From Liopterus haemorrhoidalis (taxonomy: Eukaryota > Arthropoda > Insecta > Coleoptera > Dytiscidae): a stretch of 64,000 nt of DNA. A program made the translations under genes and the position numbers. This document shows positions 10,640 through 21,962 of the stretch, piece after piece. Position 1 is the stretch's first letter. The number at the start of each line of letters is the position of its first letter. The notes under the pieces were generated by a model. That model was not told where the DNA came from, ran no database searches, and saw only the letters and a program-made list of their open reading frames with translations. The stretch spans positions 32,704,301 to 32,768,300 of the forward strand of contig OZ020622.1 of the NCBI GenBank assembly GCA_963971575.1. Direction: 5' to 3'.

Positions 10640-11345
10640 TCAACTTTTCCTGATACATCAACTACACGACCACGAAAAAATTGATGTGAAGTGTGAATTT
10701 TCACACATTTCTGGGTTTTGCAGGTATTTAGTAACTGAACGATGATTATTTGGGATGCCAAAACAAATTTTATGTCAAAATATTTTTTTATGAATTTTAA
10801 TTCGAATGCCTAATACCATTATTTAAGTTTCTAAATATATGCAGTATTTTTTTTTATACAGCAAAGTTCATTAAGATTTTGAAAATTGCACCTATGGCTT
10901 CCATTGGTTCATAAGTCCCGCCCTTTGATTTCGTCAAACAGAATTAAATTATAATTTCAAAACTTTCCACTGGTTATTAAATTTACGCTTTTAAAAATTT
11001 TTGTGCACAATTTTGGCAAAAATCGCATCAAAATAATTTATTTTGCAAAAATAAAATTTTGATCGTTAATCCTCGTACTAAGGGCTTTCATTTGATACCC
11101 TACTCAGAATTTAAAAAAAATATATTTTTTTTTTCGATGAGCACATATTTGTTTATATTTTTAGAGGGATATGTTTTTTAGATGTTTTAGTATTTTTCCT
11201 ATGTGCGGGTCAAAGAGTTGTATAAGCATGCCAAATTTCAACTCTCTAGGTTTATCCGTTTGGCTACAATTTTTACCGAACAGACAGACAGACAGACAGA
11301 CGACAAAATGACGGTATAAGGGTTTTTTGGTCATACCTACAAAAC
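10640..11345. repeat. Dispersed non-coding repeat with CAGA microsatellite
   Basis: Interrupts LINE-6 after the FDFVKESKYLA segment. Contains (CAGA)n at about 11279-11303, followed by GACGGTATAAGGGTTTTTTG. Shares motifs with the 7380-8450 region. The 63-codon minus-strand frame at 10570-10761 overlaps LINE-6 sequence and is a shadow. Confidence 0.45.
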
Positions 11346-12110
11346 CCTAAAAAGATAACTCAATTTTCATACGAACATCCAGATGAAAATATTCAAAACC
11401 CAGAAGGAAATTTCAAAATTAATTTTTATTTTTCAATTATTGATACATTAAATGCAATTAAAGATAGATTTAAATTATTAAATGAAAATAATAATTATTT
11501 CAAATTTCTATATGACATTTTTAATTCTAATGGTATTTCAGATAAAGAAATATTATCTTGCTGCATGGATTTACAATTAAAATTAACAGATGAAACCAGA
11601 AATGAGATATTGATGCAATTGATTTAGCAGATGAACTAAAAGTATTGAAAATATTGTAAAACAAAATATGAATTCAGTTTAAATTTTAGAATATATTTTA
11701 GAAAATGATCTGTATGAATCTTTTTCTAACACTGTCATTGTATTGCGTATTTTATTAACTATGTCAGTATCGGTTGCTACCGGGGAAAGATCTTTTTCAA
11801 TATTAAAAACTATAAAAAATTATTTACGTAGCACGATGTCACAAGACCGATTAGACAATTTAGCAACTATATCGATAGAGCACGAACTATCGGAAAGCTT
11901 AGATATGCAAGAAATTGTCGAAAAATTTTCACATATAAAAGTGTAATATATGTATTGGATTAGAGAATAATGTTATAATTATTGTATTATGAAACGTATT
12001 AAATAAAAAAAATTAAAACTTATGGAATAAATTCTTAATATGCACCATACTTTCAGTTGCTTATGTTTTTTTTTTTGGGGGGGGGGGGCAAAATATACGG
12101 CGCGGCACTG
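11346..12110 (+). pseudogene. hAT transposase C-terminal fragment (ZMYM1-like)
   Basis: Two frames cover the end of a ZMYM1-type hAT transposase. The first (about 11350-11660) reads NFKINFYFSIIDTLNAIKDR, then KEILSCCMDL and DLADELKVL with a frameshift and a stop. The second (11743-11946) reads LLTMSVSVATGERSFSILK, then TMSQDRLDNLATISIEHE, the hAT dimerisation domain. After the stop, a poly-T/poly-G tract (12069-12088) leads to ACGGCGCGGCACTG near 12099-12112, which resembles the inverted terminus of this family and abuts the resumed LINE-6. The N-terminal two thirds are missing. Confidence 0.7.
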
Positions 12111-12111
12111 A

Positions 12112-12890
12112 TCGTAGGAAAGAATCATATCCTGTATGCTATGCTAAAGAATTAATTAATTTAATAAAAAAGAAACATAAAGCTCGATTAAAATTTAAAC
12201 GTTTCAAAGCTAATAATTATTATGATAATTTTGCATTGTGGCGAAAAAATGTTAAAGTTCTTACTATAAAATGCTATGAAAAATAAATACAAAATGTTGA
12301 GAATGACATACCAAATAATACAAGGAAGTTCTGGTCGTACATATCGAACATTAAACAAACAAATATGCCAAATGTTATTAAATATAACGACTCCAGTATG
12401 GAGGGATAAAGACGGTATGGAGGGATTGATTCAGCCAAAGGAGCAGGATATGATAACATTCCATGATTTTTTATTAAAAATTGTTCTGATTCCTTAAGTA
12501 CTCCACTAACTAAAATTTTTAATAAATCTCTAAGTGAAGCCTGCTTCCCATTGTATTGGAAGAATTTCAAAGTTATGCATATTTGAAATTTTTTTGAACG
12601 TATAGTTTATGATGTACTACTAAATTTTGTAAGGAAAATGATTAACGTTAACCAGCATGGTTTTTTCCCGCGCATATCTGTTGATCCAAACCTGACAATT
12701 TATATGGACTTCATTCTCAAGTCGATGAATGATGGAGTGCAAGTCGATGCCATTTATACAGATTTCAGTAAAGTTTTTGATACAATAGATCACGTTATCT
12801 TACTATCTTAAATTTCTGTCGCTGGCATAAATGGTCGCCTTTTTCAATGGTTCAAGTCTTACTTGAGTGATCATGAATAGTGTTTCATAA
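12112..12890 (+). pseudogene. LINE-6 linker and reverse-transcriptase fragment
   Basis: The translation passes through KELINLIKKKHKARLKFKRF, FWSYISNIKQTN, SLSEACFPLYWK, MINVNQHGFFPR and AIYTDFSKVFDTIDHVI, the standard order of a Jockey/CR1-type RT N-terminal half. Several stops (for example after IKCYEK and in ILLS*) and frameshifts break it. It ends near the start of the fingers-palm junction, where a hAT-like sequence begins at about 12894. Confidence 0.7.
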
Positions 12891-12893
12891 TTA

Positions 12894-13068
12894 GAGATGG
12901 GATTTTGGCTCAGTTTGCGGAACCGGATCAGTGGAGGTCGTTCAGTTTGCTGAGCCGGCTCATTGATCCGGCACAGTGATCCGGTTAAGTAAACATGTTC
13001 CCGAGACACAGGTCGGTTAGTTGTCGGTCGTTCGTTCAACGCGGTTGTTGGTTTACAATATGTATGTA
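12894..13068 (+). other. GC-richer sequence starting with hAT-like terminus
   Basis: TAGAGATGGGATTTTGGCTC at 12894 resembles hAT termini of the TAGRGATGGG type, followed by CCGGATCA-type repeats in both orientations (12923-12985). No matching opposite end was found. The sequence continues on the other side of the MITE at 14350-14444. Confidence 0.35.
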
Positions 13069-13076
13069 GGTAGAAT

Positions 13077-14341
13077 TAGGGATGGGCAAAATCATCGATG
13101 TATCGAAAACATCGATGTTTGCTTTAAAAACATCGATGTTTTTACCATCGATGTTCAGGTGGCGATAGTATCGATAAAACATTGATGTCTACTACCGATG
13201 TCGATGTTTAAACTTTGAAGTTCAAAAACTACCGCTAGAGCGCTGGAATCTTAAAATTTTAATTTTTATTAATATTAGTACACAAAATATAAGCGCCATC
13301 TATTGTGATATAACAATACTAATAGTGTTAGTTCTTATTCTTTTTAGCAGTTAGCAGGATAAGTAAAAAATAAGAAGAAACTTCTAATTTTTGCAAACAA
13401 TGCAACGACCAACGACGCCAACAAACTTGTTGCTTTTTAAGTCTTGTTGACACTTTCCCAGTTGTTATTGCTCCAATCCCTGGAATTACCGTATTGGGCA
13501 ATATAATTATAATTTATTTATTAATAAAACTATTATTATGATTATTATATTGTAATGTTAGTGTAAAATTAATATTAGGATTGCTATGTTAGTGTTATTG
13601 AGAATAAACATTACCTATAGAGGCGCTGTTGTCGCTTACAAAATGGCGATTGGAATAGGATTTTTTGATATTTGCCATTTGATACACAACAATTCATATT
13701 GCAGTTAATTTTCTGTTGCGATTTTAAAGACATTTTATTAAAGCTTTCTTCACTTTAACACATACAAACAATGCAATTAAATGAGCCACATCCAACAAAA
13801 TGCTATTCCGTTAAGTTCCAAAATATTCCGCTAGGCGTCACTTCAGTTATTGTCAGTTCTCAATAAAAAATGTAATATGTATTTCAACTTAAAAAATTGA
13901 AAAAAATTGTGTATGACAGTATGTTGTTTTTATGTTAATTAATATAAAATTAACATTAAGATTACTATATTAGTATTATAATAAAATGCAATATTTCATT
14001 TTAGAAATGTAAAAACAATTAGGAACAATGATAGAACAATGTAGGAACAAATTAGGATTATTATATTGGGTAATGTTAATGTGAAATTAATTACTATTAA
14101 AAAAGAATATTTTTATGTAAAAATCTAATAAATGTTTTTTGTGTATTATAAGTTACTTTTTTCGTATTTTATCTTTACATTATTAAATACAACCTATATA
14201 ATATAAATAAATACCTTTTTTTAATATTAATAAAACATCGATGTATCGGAAACATCGATGCTTTTCCTTCGATGTTTTTTCAACATCGATAGAAAGGCGT
14301 CGATGTTAACATCGATGTTTTGCCTTCGATGTACAACCCTA
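13077..14341. mobile_element. Non-autonomous hAT with ATCGATG subterminal repeats
   Basis: An 8-bp target duplication GGTAGAAT flanks it exactly (13069-13076, 14342-14349). Termini are TAGGGATGGGC and, inverted, TAGGGTTGTAC. Each end carries many CATCGATG/TTCGATG motifs in both orientations (13093-13215 and 14236-14330), the arrangement hAT transposases use as subterminal binding sites. The interior is AT-rich with no transposase. The same TAGGGAT terminus and ATCGATG clusters start the BED-finger hAT at 34242, its probable autonomous relative. Confidence 0.8.
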
Positions 14342-14655
14342 GGTAGAATGTCGGTCGGTCAGTTGTCGGCAGTGTTGCCAACTTCGCGCTTGTTCAACTC
14401 GAGCGGCGCGTAAAAATATGAATCTAGCGCCATAAAGAGATAATCAGAGGTTTGTTCGTTTGTGTTGCACAATACTTGTCCAGGACAAGAGCAACTGACG
14501 TCACAGTGCAACTAAAAACTTCTTCCGAACTGTTTGAAACAGGAATACAAACGAACGGTTTTCCAGGCAGGCGAATGACATTTGCAGACAAAGTTATAAC
14601 CTCATTATTAATTTTTTTTTGTTAGGTTTGTGCCAAAGTAAATATATAAGAAAAT

Positions 14656-15872
14656 ATGTACAATTTAAACAATGAAGTGATCTCCAAAATGTTATTGATG
14701 CTTGACGACGACAATGACAGTATTATAAATATTGTATACAATAGTTTATTAACGGGAGATGACAGTGATGATAATGATGATGAAGTGATCAATTTATTGA
14801 CCATGGAAATAGAAAAAGAGTTACGATGAAAAATCATGTTGAAGTAAGTAATTAAGATAACAATTTAGATGAACATATTTAAATATCTGTGTCTTGTTTA
14901 CAGACTGTTGTTGATGATTATCCTGATGACATATTTATCGGTCACTTCCGGATGGATAGGATAAAAGTGCAGTACATCATCAATGAATTTGAGAAATCTA
15001 AAATTTTTCAAGATATTAATAAAAATGAAAACACAAGGTGCAACATATCTTCCAAAAAGCATATATTTGCTTTTCTGTGGTATGCGGGTCACAATGAAAG
15101 CTTTCGCTCGATATGCGATAAGTTCGATCTTAGTTTAAGTTCACTATATGGTGTATTACATCGAGTTTCGACATTTCTGAGTAGTGAAGCTTGCAAATAT
15201 ATAACATATCCAAATGATGACAAAAAAACAGAAACATCATCATACTATTTGCTAACTAATGGTTTTCCTAATATAATAGGATGCATAGATGGATGTCACA
15301 TTGAAATAGATAAACTATCAAAAAGAGGTGTGGATTACATCAACAGAAATAAGTATTTCTCAATGCATCTTCAAGGCACATGTGATGAAAATCTGGACTT
15401 TTTTGATGTATTTACAGGATACCCAGGCTCAGTTCATGATGCAAGGGTATACAGAAATTCCAGCATATACACAAATTTGAGTGCTCTTTGTGGAAATCAA
15501 TACATAATAGAAGACGGTGCTTATCCCTTATTGCCAAATCTAATCAAGCCATATAAAGACAATGGTCATCTAACTTAGAGTAAAAAACTGTTCAATAAAA
15601 AATTAAATAAATGTAGAGTTAGTATTGAGCACGTTTTTGGCTTATTAAAATTAAGATTTCGCTCGCTGTATCATTTCAAGTTATGTGGTCATGAGCGAAT
15701 CTATACATTCATACATGCATGTTGTGTTCTTCATAATATTGCCAATAAAGACACCAATATATTTAGTTTAGAACCTTCCACTACAACACATCCGCAACCC
15801 ATCTCTGCTCCAATATACGATAACCAAGATGATGCCAACAACATTAGGGACCAAATTTGCTCAAATTTATAA
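14656..15872 (+). pseudogene. PIF/Harbinger transposase of Harbinger-1 (DDE, two exons)
   Basis: This would be the endonuclease that cuts and joins Harbinger ends. A first exon (14656-14843) starts with an acidic stretch and ends GAA|GTAAGT. The main exon starts after TTTACAG at 14904 (TVVDDYPDDIFIGHFRM). It contains the helix-turn-helix, then IGCIDGCHIEI (first Asp), GYPGSVHDARVYRNS (second Asp) and, after a TAG at 15576-15578, CRVSIEHVFGLLKLRFRS (Glu) and CCVLHNIAN, ending at 15870-15872. Thus all three catalytic positions survive but one nonsense codon splits them. Exon 1 read from 14656 is out of frame with exon 2, so either a frameshift is present near 14820 or translation starts at the in-frame ATG 14826. 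Partner gene: the minus-strand Myb/SANT gene of the same element. Confidence 0.8.
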
Positions 15873-16261
15873 TATTTTTATTACAATTTTTTTATAGAAT
15901 CTAGTAGGACTGTTTAAATAAAACTAAATTCTGGTTTTTTAATTTTTAAGTAAATATATTTTTTAGAATTATATTGCATATATTTTTATTGCTAACTATG
16001 TTAATCACATTAAAGAAAACTATAACAATAATGATGTTTTCATTTCAAAAACAAAACCTTAAAAAATTAATAACTATACTACGGACAATATATTCCAATA
16101 GATGAATTTTAATTAAAATTACAGTTGAGCAGTCAAACTATAAAGACATTTTAATATGTAACTAACCATAAGCCTACACTAAGTGACTGGTTAATTGTAA
16201 TTTTAGTTAAAAATCATCAGATTATATATTGTTTGCAGTATACTAATAACTAATGAATACT
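15873..16261. other. AT-rich 3' flank of the Harbinger-1 transposase gene
   Basis: No coding signal. An AATAAA-like TTTAAATAAAACT follows the stop by about 45 bases (near 15913-15925). Confidence 0.4.
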
Positions 16262-16662
16262 ATTAATAATAATAATAATAACACTTTATTCGTTATTTAT
16301 AAGAAATTACAAACAAATATTAATTTTTTTTTTACAAATATAAGGATAATAAATGCAGTACATATAAGAAACATGAATAAAGTTAATGTGACTACTTTGT
16401 AGCCAATACAATATTTTCCACATACAACTCAAAGAGTTTTGTGCGTGGAAGAAAGTTAAAACTTAAACAATGAATGTCACATTAGCATATGTAATAATAT
16501 AATATGAAAGATTTAACAGTTTGTAAATTTAGTAAACATAAACCAAAGTGTGTAACATCTAGAGTAGTGTCGAGATGAGGTGCGAGAAAAAGACAAGGAG
16601 AAAAAAAATCTTTCTTTCTTGTCTTTCTCTTCTCCTCCTCCCTTTTCACTCCTTTCTCCTCT

Positions 16663-19600
16663 TTATTTATCCAAAATACGTTCTATTTGATTGTTATTTT
16701 TTATCCAAAGTTTTACTACTACTTTATAGTTAATCAAAGTAACATTTATATTGTTGACGGTTATGTACTTATGAAATAAGTTATATAGTTTACTAGTGTG
16801 TCCCATGAAATGATTTTTTGTTAATGTTTTGTGAAACCTAAAAGGCTTGGCTTGTTTGTTAATTAAATTTCTTGTGTTATATGAATGTTGGATACTTTCG
16901 ATTGCTGAAGGGTTTTTTATAATATAGTAGAGTATTTGTTGTATGTATAAACTTTTTAACGTAAAAATTCCTGATTCTTTAAATAAAATTACTGTAGAAT
17001 ATCTCATAGATTTATGTAGCATTATTTTTAATATTAATTTTTGAATAACTTCTAATTTGGCTATATAACAATTAGATGCTCCGCCCCACATTATGATTGC
17101 ATATTTCAAAAGTGATTGGACCAGTCCGTAATAGAAAACTTTTAGGGATTTTATTGTAAAAATGTTCCTGATTTTTTTAAATACAAAAATAGTTTTTCGT
17201 ATTTTGGATGTTAGATATTCAATATGTTTATCCCATTTCAAGTGACAATCGATAACCACACCAAGATATTTAACTTTGTCTTGTTTTTTGATAACAAGGT
17301 TACATCTACAAGTTATTATATTAGTACAATTATACTCATGTATGGTCATTTCTGAAAAGTGAGGTTGGGTATTACTATATGAGGTAAATGTAAGGAACAC
17401 CGATTTATGTACGTTTAAATTTAATTTATTAATATCTAGCCAAGCTTTTATATTTTGCATATCTTCTTTTGCACATTTTTCAATGTAATCCCAATTATCA
17501 CCTCTCAGAAATATAGCTGTATCATCTGCGTAAGAAGTAATGCTGCCTGTGATATTATCTAATTCTAACAAGTCATTAATGTAAATTATAAAAAGTAGGG
17601 GGCCCATGACTGTGCCTTGGGGGACTCCAGATTTTACATATTTTTTAATACTATGATGTTCCTCGATTCTTACTGTTTGATATCTGTTAGTTAAATAACT
17701 TTTTAATAAATTATACGTTGTGCCGCGTATGCCATACAAGTTAAGTTTTTTTAGAAGTAAAGAATGGTCAACTGTATCAAACGCCTTTGATAAATCGAGA
17801 AATATTGCCATACATGGACAGGACATGTCAAATGCGTTGTAGATTTCAGTCCCAAGCTTGAGAATTGCGTCGTTTGTTGATTTATTTTTTATAAAACCAA
17901 ATTGTTTTTTTGAGATAATATTGTATTTATCAAAGAATGAGATCAGTCTTTTAAAAATAATTTTTTCAAGTATTTTGGCAACATTACTTATCACAGAGAT
18001 GGGGCGATAGTTATCCATATTGACTTTGGAACCTTTTTTACTGGGACTATAGTAGATATTTTTAGTACATCAGGAAAATATCCTTCAGAAATACATCTGT
18101 TTACAATAATCGATAGAGGTTTTGATATTATATTTTTTAACTTCTTTATTACATTAACAGGTATATTATCAACCCCTACTGATTTTACATTATTTAATGA
18201 ATCAATTTGTTCAATTATTTCATTTTCATCTGTTGGAAGCATAAAAATGGTTTAGTTATTTTTTTGTATTTTTCCAAATATGTTATTTTGAGAGGTGTCA
18301 ATTTGTTCAGTATATTCTGTTTGTTTTTGACCAACAGATAAAAAGAAATCATTAAATTTGTTAGCTATTGCTTCTTTATTTGTAACTATAGTATCGTTAA
18401 TATTTAATTTATCAACTGTGTTATAATTATTAGATTTATTTACATAGTCAGAAGCTATTTTCCACATTTCGTCAGATTTATCTGCGTTCAGTAGTTTATT
18501 TTTATAGTAGTTGGTTTTCTGAATATTTATTAATTGCTTGACAGTTTTATTATAATTATTGTAAAAAGAAATTAAATTAACATCACGAGTATTAGTTTTT
18601 AGTAATTTAAATAATTTGTCACGTGTGTTTATAGATTTTAATAGACCATTTGTTATCCAAGATGATCTTTTAGCTAGTTTACTATTTACCCTTCTTTTAT
18701 ATGTGGCTTGTTTTATTTCAGATTGTAAAGTATCAATGAAGTTATTTAAATATTTATCAATTGTAAATGTTTCATTTATACTATCTGTGGCGCCCGCTCC
18801 CCGCCTAAGTAAGGTAGGGTAGCCAGACACTCACAAATGGTCTTCGCGGCGGACACCTCGAAGGACCACCAGCAGAAGGCTGGAATATAGAAAGATATAC
18901 GGAGGTTATGTGACGCGAACGCACCGAGTTGAGCCGCAGAGGAAGACACGGACGATCTAGAGGAAAGGAGAGGGGATAAAAAACTCTTCTGCTCCTAGGG
19001 GCAACTCTAGGAGACTAACACAAGGGTAATGGAAGCCCTAGCTGGGGTGTAGACGGGTAAAATCCTAGGCCCACAAGTAATGGCTATGGAGGAACCAAAC
19101 CTAGAAATCCCACGACGTCTCTGAAAACCCTAGCCAAGCGACAAAAATGCGGAGAACGATGCTCAACACGGTGGACGTATCACATAAATGAAATGCAGTG
19201 CCACAATTACAATATAAATAATACACTGATAATAACAAATTAATAATATTACAAAAATGATCTTAAATGTTAAATTTAAATTGAAATTAAATCAGCACAC
19301 GTGATCAGGAGATCAGCGTGTGTGAACAAAAAATATTACAAAATCGCACAGAGGCGTTAACAAACAGAATTTAAGTTACAACAAAAAATATATTAATTAA
19401 ACAATGAATTAAACTGTATGTAAAATTGGAACAGACTGACAGTAGCTGTATTCTTAATAAATATGTAGAATATTTATTCCAATTTTACAGATGTGGCACT
19501 GGTTGGTCCCAAAAAACAGGTTCTTGGGTTCTTCGGAATAGATCCTAGATTGATTTAACACACACAAATAATATTAAAGTGATAACACAACAGGTGTAAA

Positions 19601-20805
19601 ATCACTTAACCGCGTTAGAGTCGCGAATTTTAAGTTAAGAAAACTTGTAAAAATATATATTTCGGCAGGCGAATTATACACACAGATAATATTTTAAAGA
19701 ATATACAGCGGGTGTAACTTTACTAAAAACAGCGTTAGATACGCGAATTTTTAATAAGAAAACTATAAAATATTATTGATAACGTTCTGTGTTCTGAGCA
19801 GGTCAGTAACGAGTGGATTAGTGAGTTAATTTATGTTGGAACTCGCAAGTAGCGGCTCTCAACATTTATAAAAACATCAAAAGTTTTCATGTTTTTAAAT
19901 TAAATTAAGAAAATTTAATTTAATAAACATAGCGGCCTTACGGGCGCGACACTGTCCGCTCAGTCAATACTTGAAGCATTAGCTAACAGAATTTGTTCAT
20001 TTAAGAATTCTTTGATATTTTTAACATTATTAATTTTTTTATGAATTCTGCTATTTAAATTAATATCCAATATTGTTGAAAAGTGATCAGTAATATTAAT
20101 TTTTAGCACTATAGGGGTTAGTAACTCTTTTTTAATACTGGTTTTGCAAAATATATGATCTAAGCAACTTTTTGAATTACCCATTATTCTAATGAAAGTA
20201 TTTATATATGAAAGAAAGCCATTTTTTGCCATAATATTAAGATAATCATTAGCATTATTATCTGACAGATCTAGGATATCAATATTTATATCTCCAATTA
20301 TGATTTCATGAATGCTATTGCATTTTGTTTGTATATACTCATTCAGGCTGTTTAAAAAATTAATAATATCAAATTGAGGTGGTCTGTATAAAGCATTTAT
20401 AGAAAACACATTATTATGTATATGACAATCAATTTTTAGGAATATAAAACCATTAATTGCAGTAATATGAACATTATGAGTAATATTATTATCAATGAAT
20501 ATTATTGTGCCATCATTTTGATTAAAGTGACTTTCATTATAATAAGTTGTATACCCAGGTAGAGTAAAATATTTGACATCATCAATTTTCCATGTTTCTG
20601 TACAAACTATTATTTGAAATTGATTATTAATAGCAGACATATATATTTTTAATTCTTCAAAGTTCTTATTTATGCTTCTTATATTAATATGAAAGATTTT
20701 TAACGAAGCATAGTTAATTTCAAGATTATTCTATTCACTAATGTCATTTGCAATCAATGTATTTATATTTGACTCGTCTAAATTGTATACATATTTATCA
20801 ATCAT
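16663..20805 (-). pseudogene. LINE-1' ORF2: endonuclease plus reverse transcriptase
   Basis: Target-primed reverse transcription enzyme. From the N-terminus: FHINIRSINKNFEELK, IVCTETWKIDD, NALYRPP, IIGDINIDILD and TDHFSTI mark the endonuclease (20805-19960). After the solo LTR the linker continues (18785-18252), then the RT: GVDNIPVNVIKK (18242-17991), NYRPISVISNVAKILEKI, FLDLSKAFDTVDH, SGVPQGTVMGPLLFIIYIND, YADDTAIF and YLGVVIDCHLKWDKHI (18018-16663). Faults: a stop in the first 30 codons, the LTR insertion, a stop after KIQKNN at about 18250 and a frameshift near 18030. The 451-codon RT block is otherwise open and keeps the FADD-type catalytic pair. Confidence 0.8.
18786..19951 (-). mobile_element. 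Solo LTR, 1166 bp
   Basis: Starts TGTGGCGCCCGCTCC and ends GGGCGCGACA on the plus strand, so the termini are TGT...ACA with a short inverted repeat TGTNGCGCCCG. Flanks CTATC (18781-18785) and CTGTC (19952-19956) look like a 5-bp target duplication with one change. It cleanly interrupts LINE-1' ORF2, and no internal retrotransposon genes are present. Orientation is uncertain. Inside, two degenerate copies of about 115 bp (around 19556-19660 and 19667-19775) share GATAATATT...GCGTTAGA.ACGCGAATTTT. Confidence 0.7.
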
Positions 20806-20850
20806 TATAACTAGACAAAATACGGTATATAGTGTATAAGAATAATAAAC

Positions 20851-21604
20851 CTAAACTAGTTTATTTGAGATGTCAGTAAGGCTATTTATCACAATCACAT
20901 CACTTTGATCATTTTTCCTTACTAACACCTTATTGTTTTTGTACCATACATATTTGTAATTGATTTCAAGAGCCCGTTGCTTCGCCGACTTAAGTAGAAT
21001 ATTGTTGAACTGGGTGAGCTGTTCACGGAATTTTATAATATCGCCGATTTTAGTGCCATTAATTTTAGCACGTTATTAGTTGTTTCGTACTTAGCAGTAA
21101 ATCTCTTTGTTTTCTTGATGTAAATTGGACTATTATCGGTGGGGGGTGAACTTAAGAATTTGACTGGATTCTGTGAGCAGCATCAATGTCTTCTAGGGAA
21201 ATATCAGCACCTGCTTCTATGGCTACTTGTTGCACAATTTTAGCACAGTTTTCATTGTTAGATTCGGGTAAATTCAAAATAATTAAGTTTCTATTTCTAG
21301 AATATTGATCCAAGTTGTTGAATTTTTTATTCAGTTCTTGTAGTTGATGATCCTTGGCTGAGTTATCTTCTTTTAAGAAATCTACTTCCTTTTTTAAAGA
21401 TTTAACATCCTGTGTTGTCTGACGCAGCTCAGCTAAAACTTGGTCATAACAATCAGACATTACTTGAACTGAATATTTCAGCTGACCCACCTCCTCCAAT
21501 AAATTTTTTAACAGATTTTTTATTTCAGTAATTTCTGATGTATTGGTTTCCATGTTTTCTTTTTTATCTGGTGTTTTTAATGCGCTTCTCGTACGTGTTG
21601 ACAT
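20851..21604 (-). pseudogene. LINE-1' ORF1: coiled-coil RNA-binding protein with FP-like C-terminus
   Basis: Nucleic-acid chaperone-type ORF1. Residues 1-150 are open (21604-21152): a basic start (MSTRTRSALK), a heptad coiled coil (about residues 25-105) and an RRM-like block LDQYSRNRNLIILNLPES...DIDAAHRI. A TGA/frameshift follows at about 21152. The chain resumes as LLKSAKQRALEINYKYVW, then KNNKVLVRKNDQSDVIVI, resembling the C-terminal domain of the baculovirus FP25K family that is common in insect LINE ORF1 proteins, and stops at 20851. LINE-4 ORF1 has the same architecture with an added zinc finger. Confidence 0.7.
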
Positions 21605-21650
21605 TATAAAATGTTTACTTACACCGTCATTAACAAGTAGTTAATCAGTT

Positions 21651-21962
21651 ATTGTCCAGTTTTTTGCATGACGCACACTCGAACGAAATAACATATATCA
21701 CAACAATATTTTATTATTTACAAAGAATAATTATTATTTGTTTCATAAACACTTTTTAATTTATAAAATCAGAAAAATATGCATTTAAACTATATTATCA
21801 CATAAATTTTGATATTAATTTGATAATTTAAAACACTATTTTTCACGAAAAACTACGGAGCTAATAGCACATGTATCATTGATGTGACATTCACTCATAG
21901 GTACTAATATATTATAATAGATATTAATCATAGGAACAAAGTTTAGGAAAACTGCTGTGCTC
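21651..21962. other. AT-rich sequence, no gene seen
   Basis: Lies between the 5' end of LINE-1' and the tandem duplication. No open frame of note; probably LINE 5' UTR plus Harbinger-1 3' flank. Confidence 0.4.

Larger units (their letters stand above)
8516..12890 (+). mobile_element. LINE-6: decayed Jockey/CR1-like non-LTR element in four pieces
   Basis: Plus-strand fragments follow the order of a LINE ORF2. The endonuclease is at 8516-9077 (ICLTETNLD, VCCVYLPPENL, then GDIYFNTCNVVSNDLVDC) and continues at about 10110-10257 (DPLTKVDLHHPPLKIYLN). The linker is at 10546-10640 (IKKADYDKKNSFDFV). The linker and RT are at 12112-12890 (KARLKFKRFK; NQHGFFPRISVDPN; VDAIYTDFSKVFDTIDH). Stops and frameshifts are frequent. 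The pieces are separated by insertions at 9078-10110, 10258-10545 and 10640-12111. RT motifs beyond the AFD-like block are missing, so the 3' end is gone. Confidence 0.7.
16262..21650 (-). mobile_element. LINE-1': Jockey/CR1-like non-LTR element, near full length, broken
   Basis: Minus-strand element with ORF1 (21604-20851) and ORF2 (20805-16663), and a 3' UTR ending in an (ATT)n tail read from plus 16262-16281. A solo LTR (18786-19951) interrupts ORF2 after the endonuclease. The 3' UTR holds a pyrimidine-rich hairpin near 16577-16630 (AAAGACAAG and CTTGTCTTT). Without the LTR the element is about 4.2 kb. It sits in the spacer between the two Harbinger-1 genes. Exact 5' end and target duplication were not identified. 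Confidence 0.75.

Noticed and set aside
12894..14444. TAGAGATGGG terminus as the left end of Harbinger-1
   Set aside because: Harbinger-1 ends are fixed by the TIR pair and CAG duplication at 14445 and 25598; the TAGAGATGGG sequence is hAT-like and has no visible partner.
18786..19951. Intervening GC-richer block as an intron or gene in the LINE
   Set aside because: TGT...ACA ends and near-perfect 5-bp flanks fit a solo LTR; no splice signals or open frames.
16663..21604. Reverse transcriptases plus repeats as a possible retron, DGR or CRISPR-linked RT
   Set aside because: RT motifs, endonucleases and ORF1 proteins are those of eukaryotic LINEs; no bacterial context, no spacers, no template/variable repeats.
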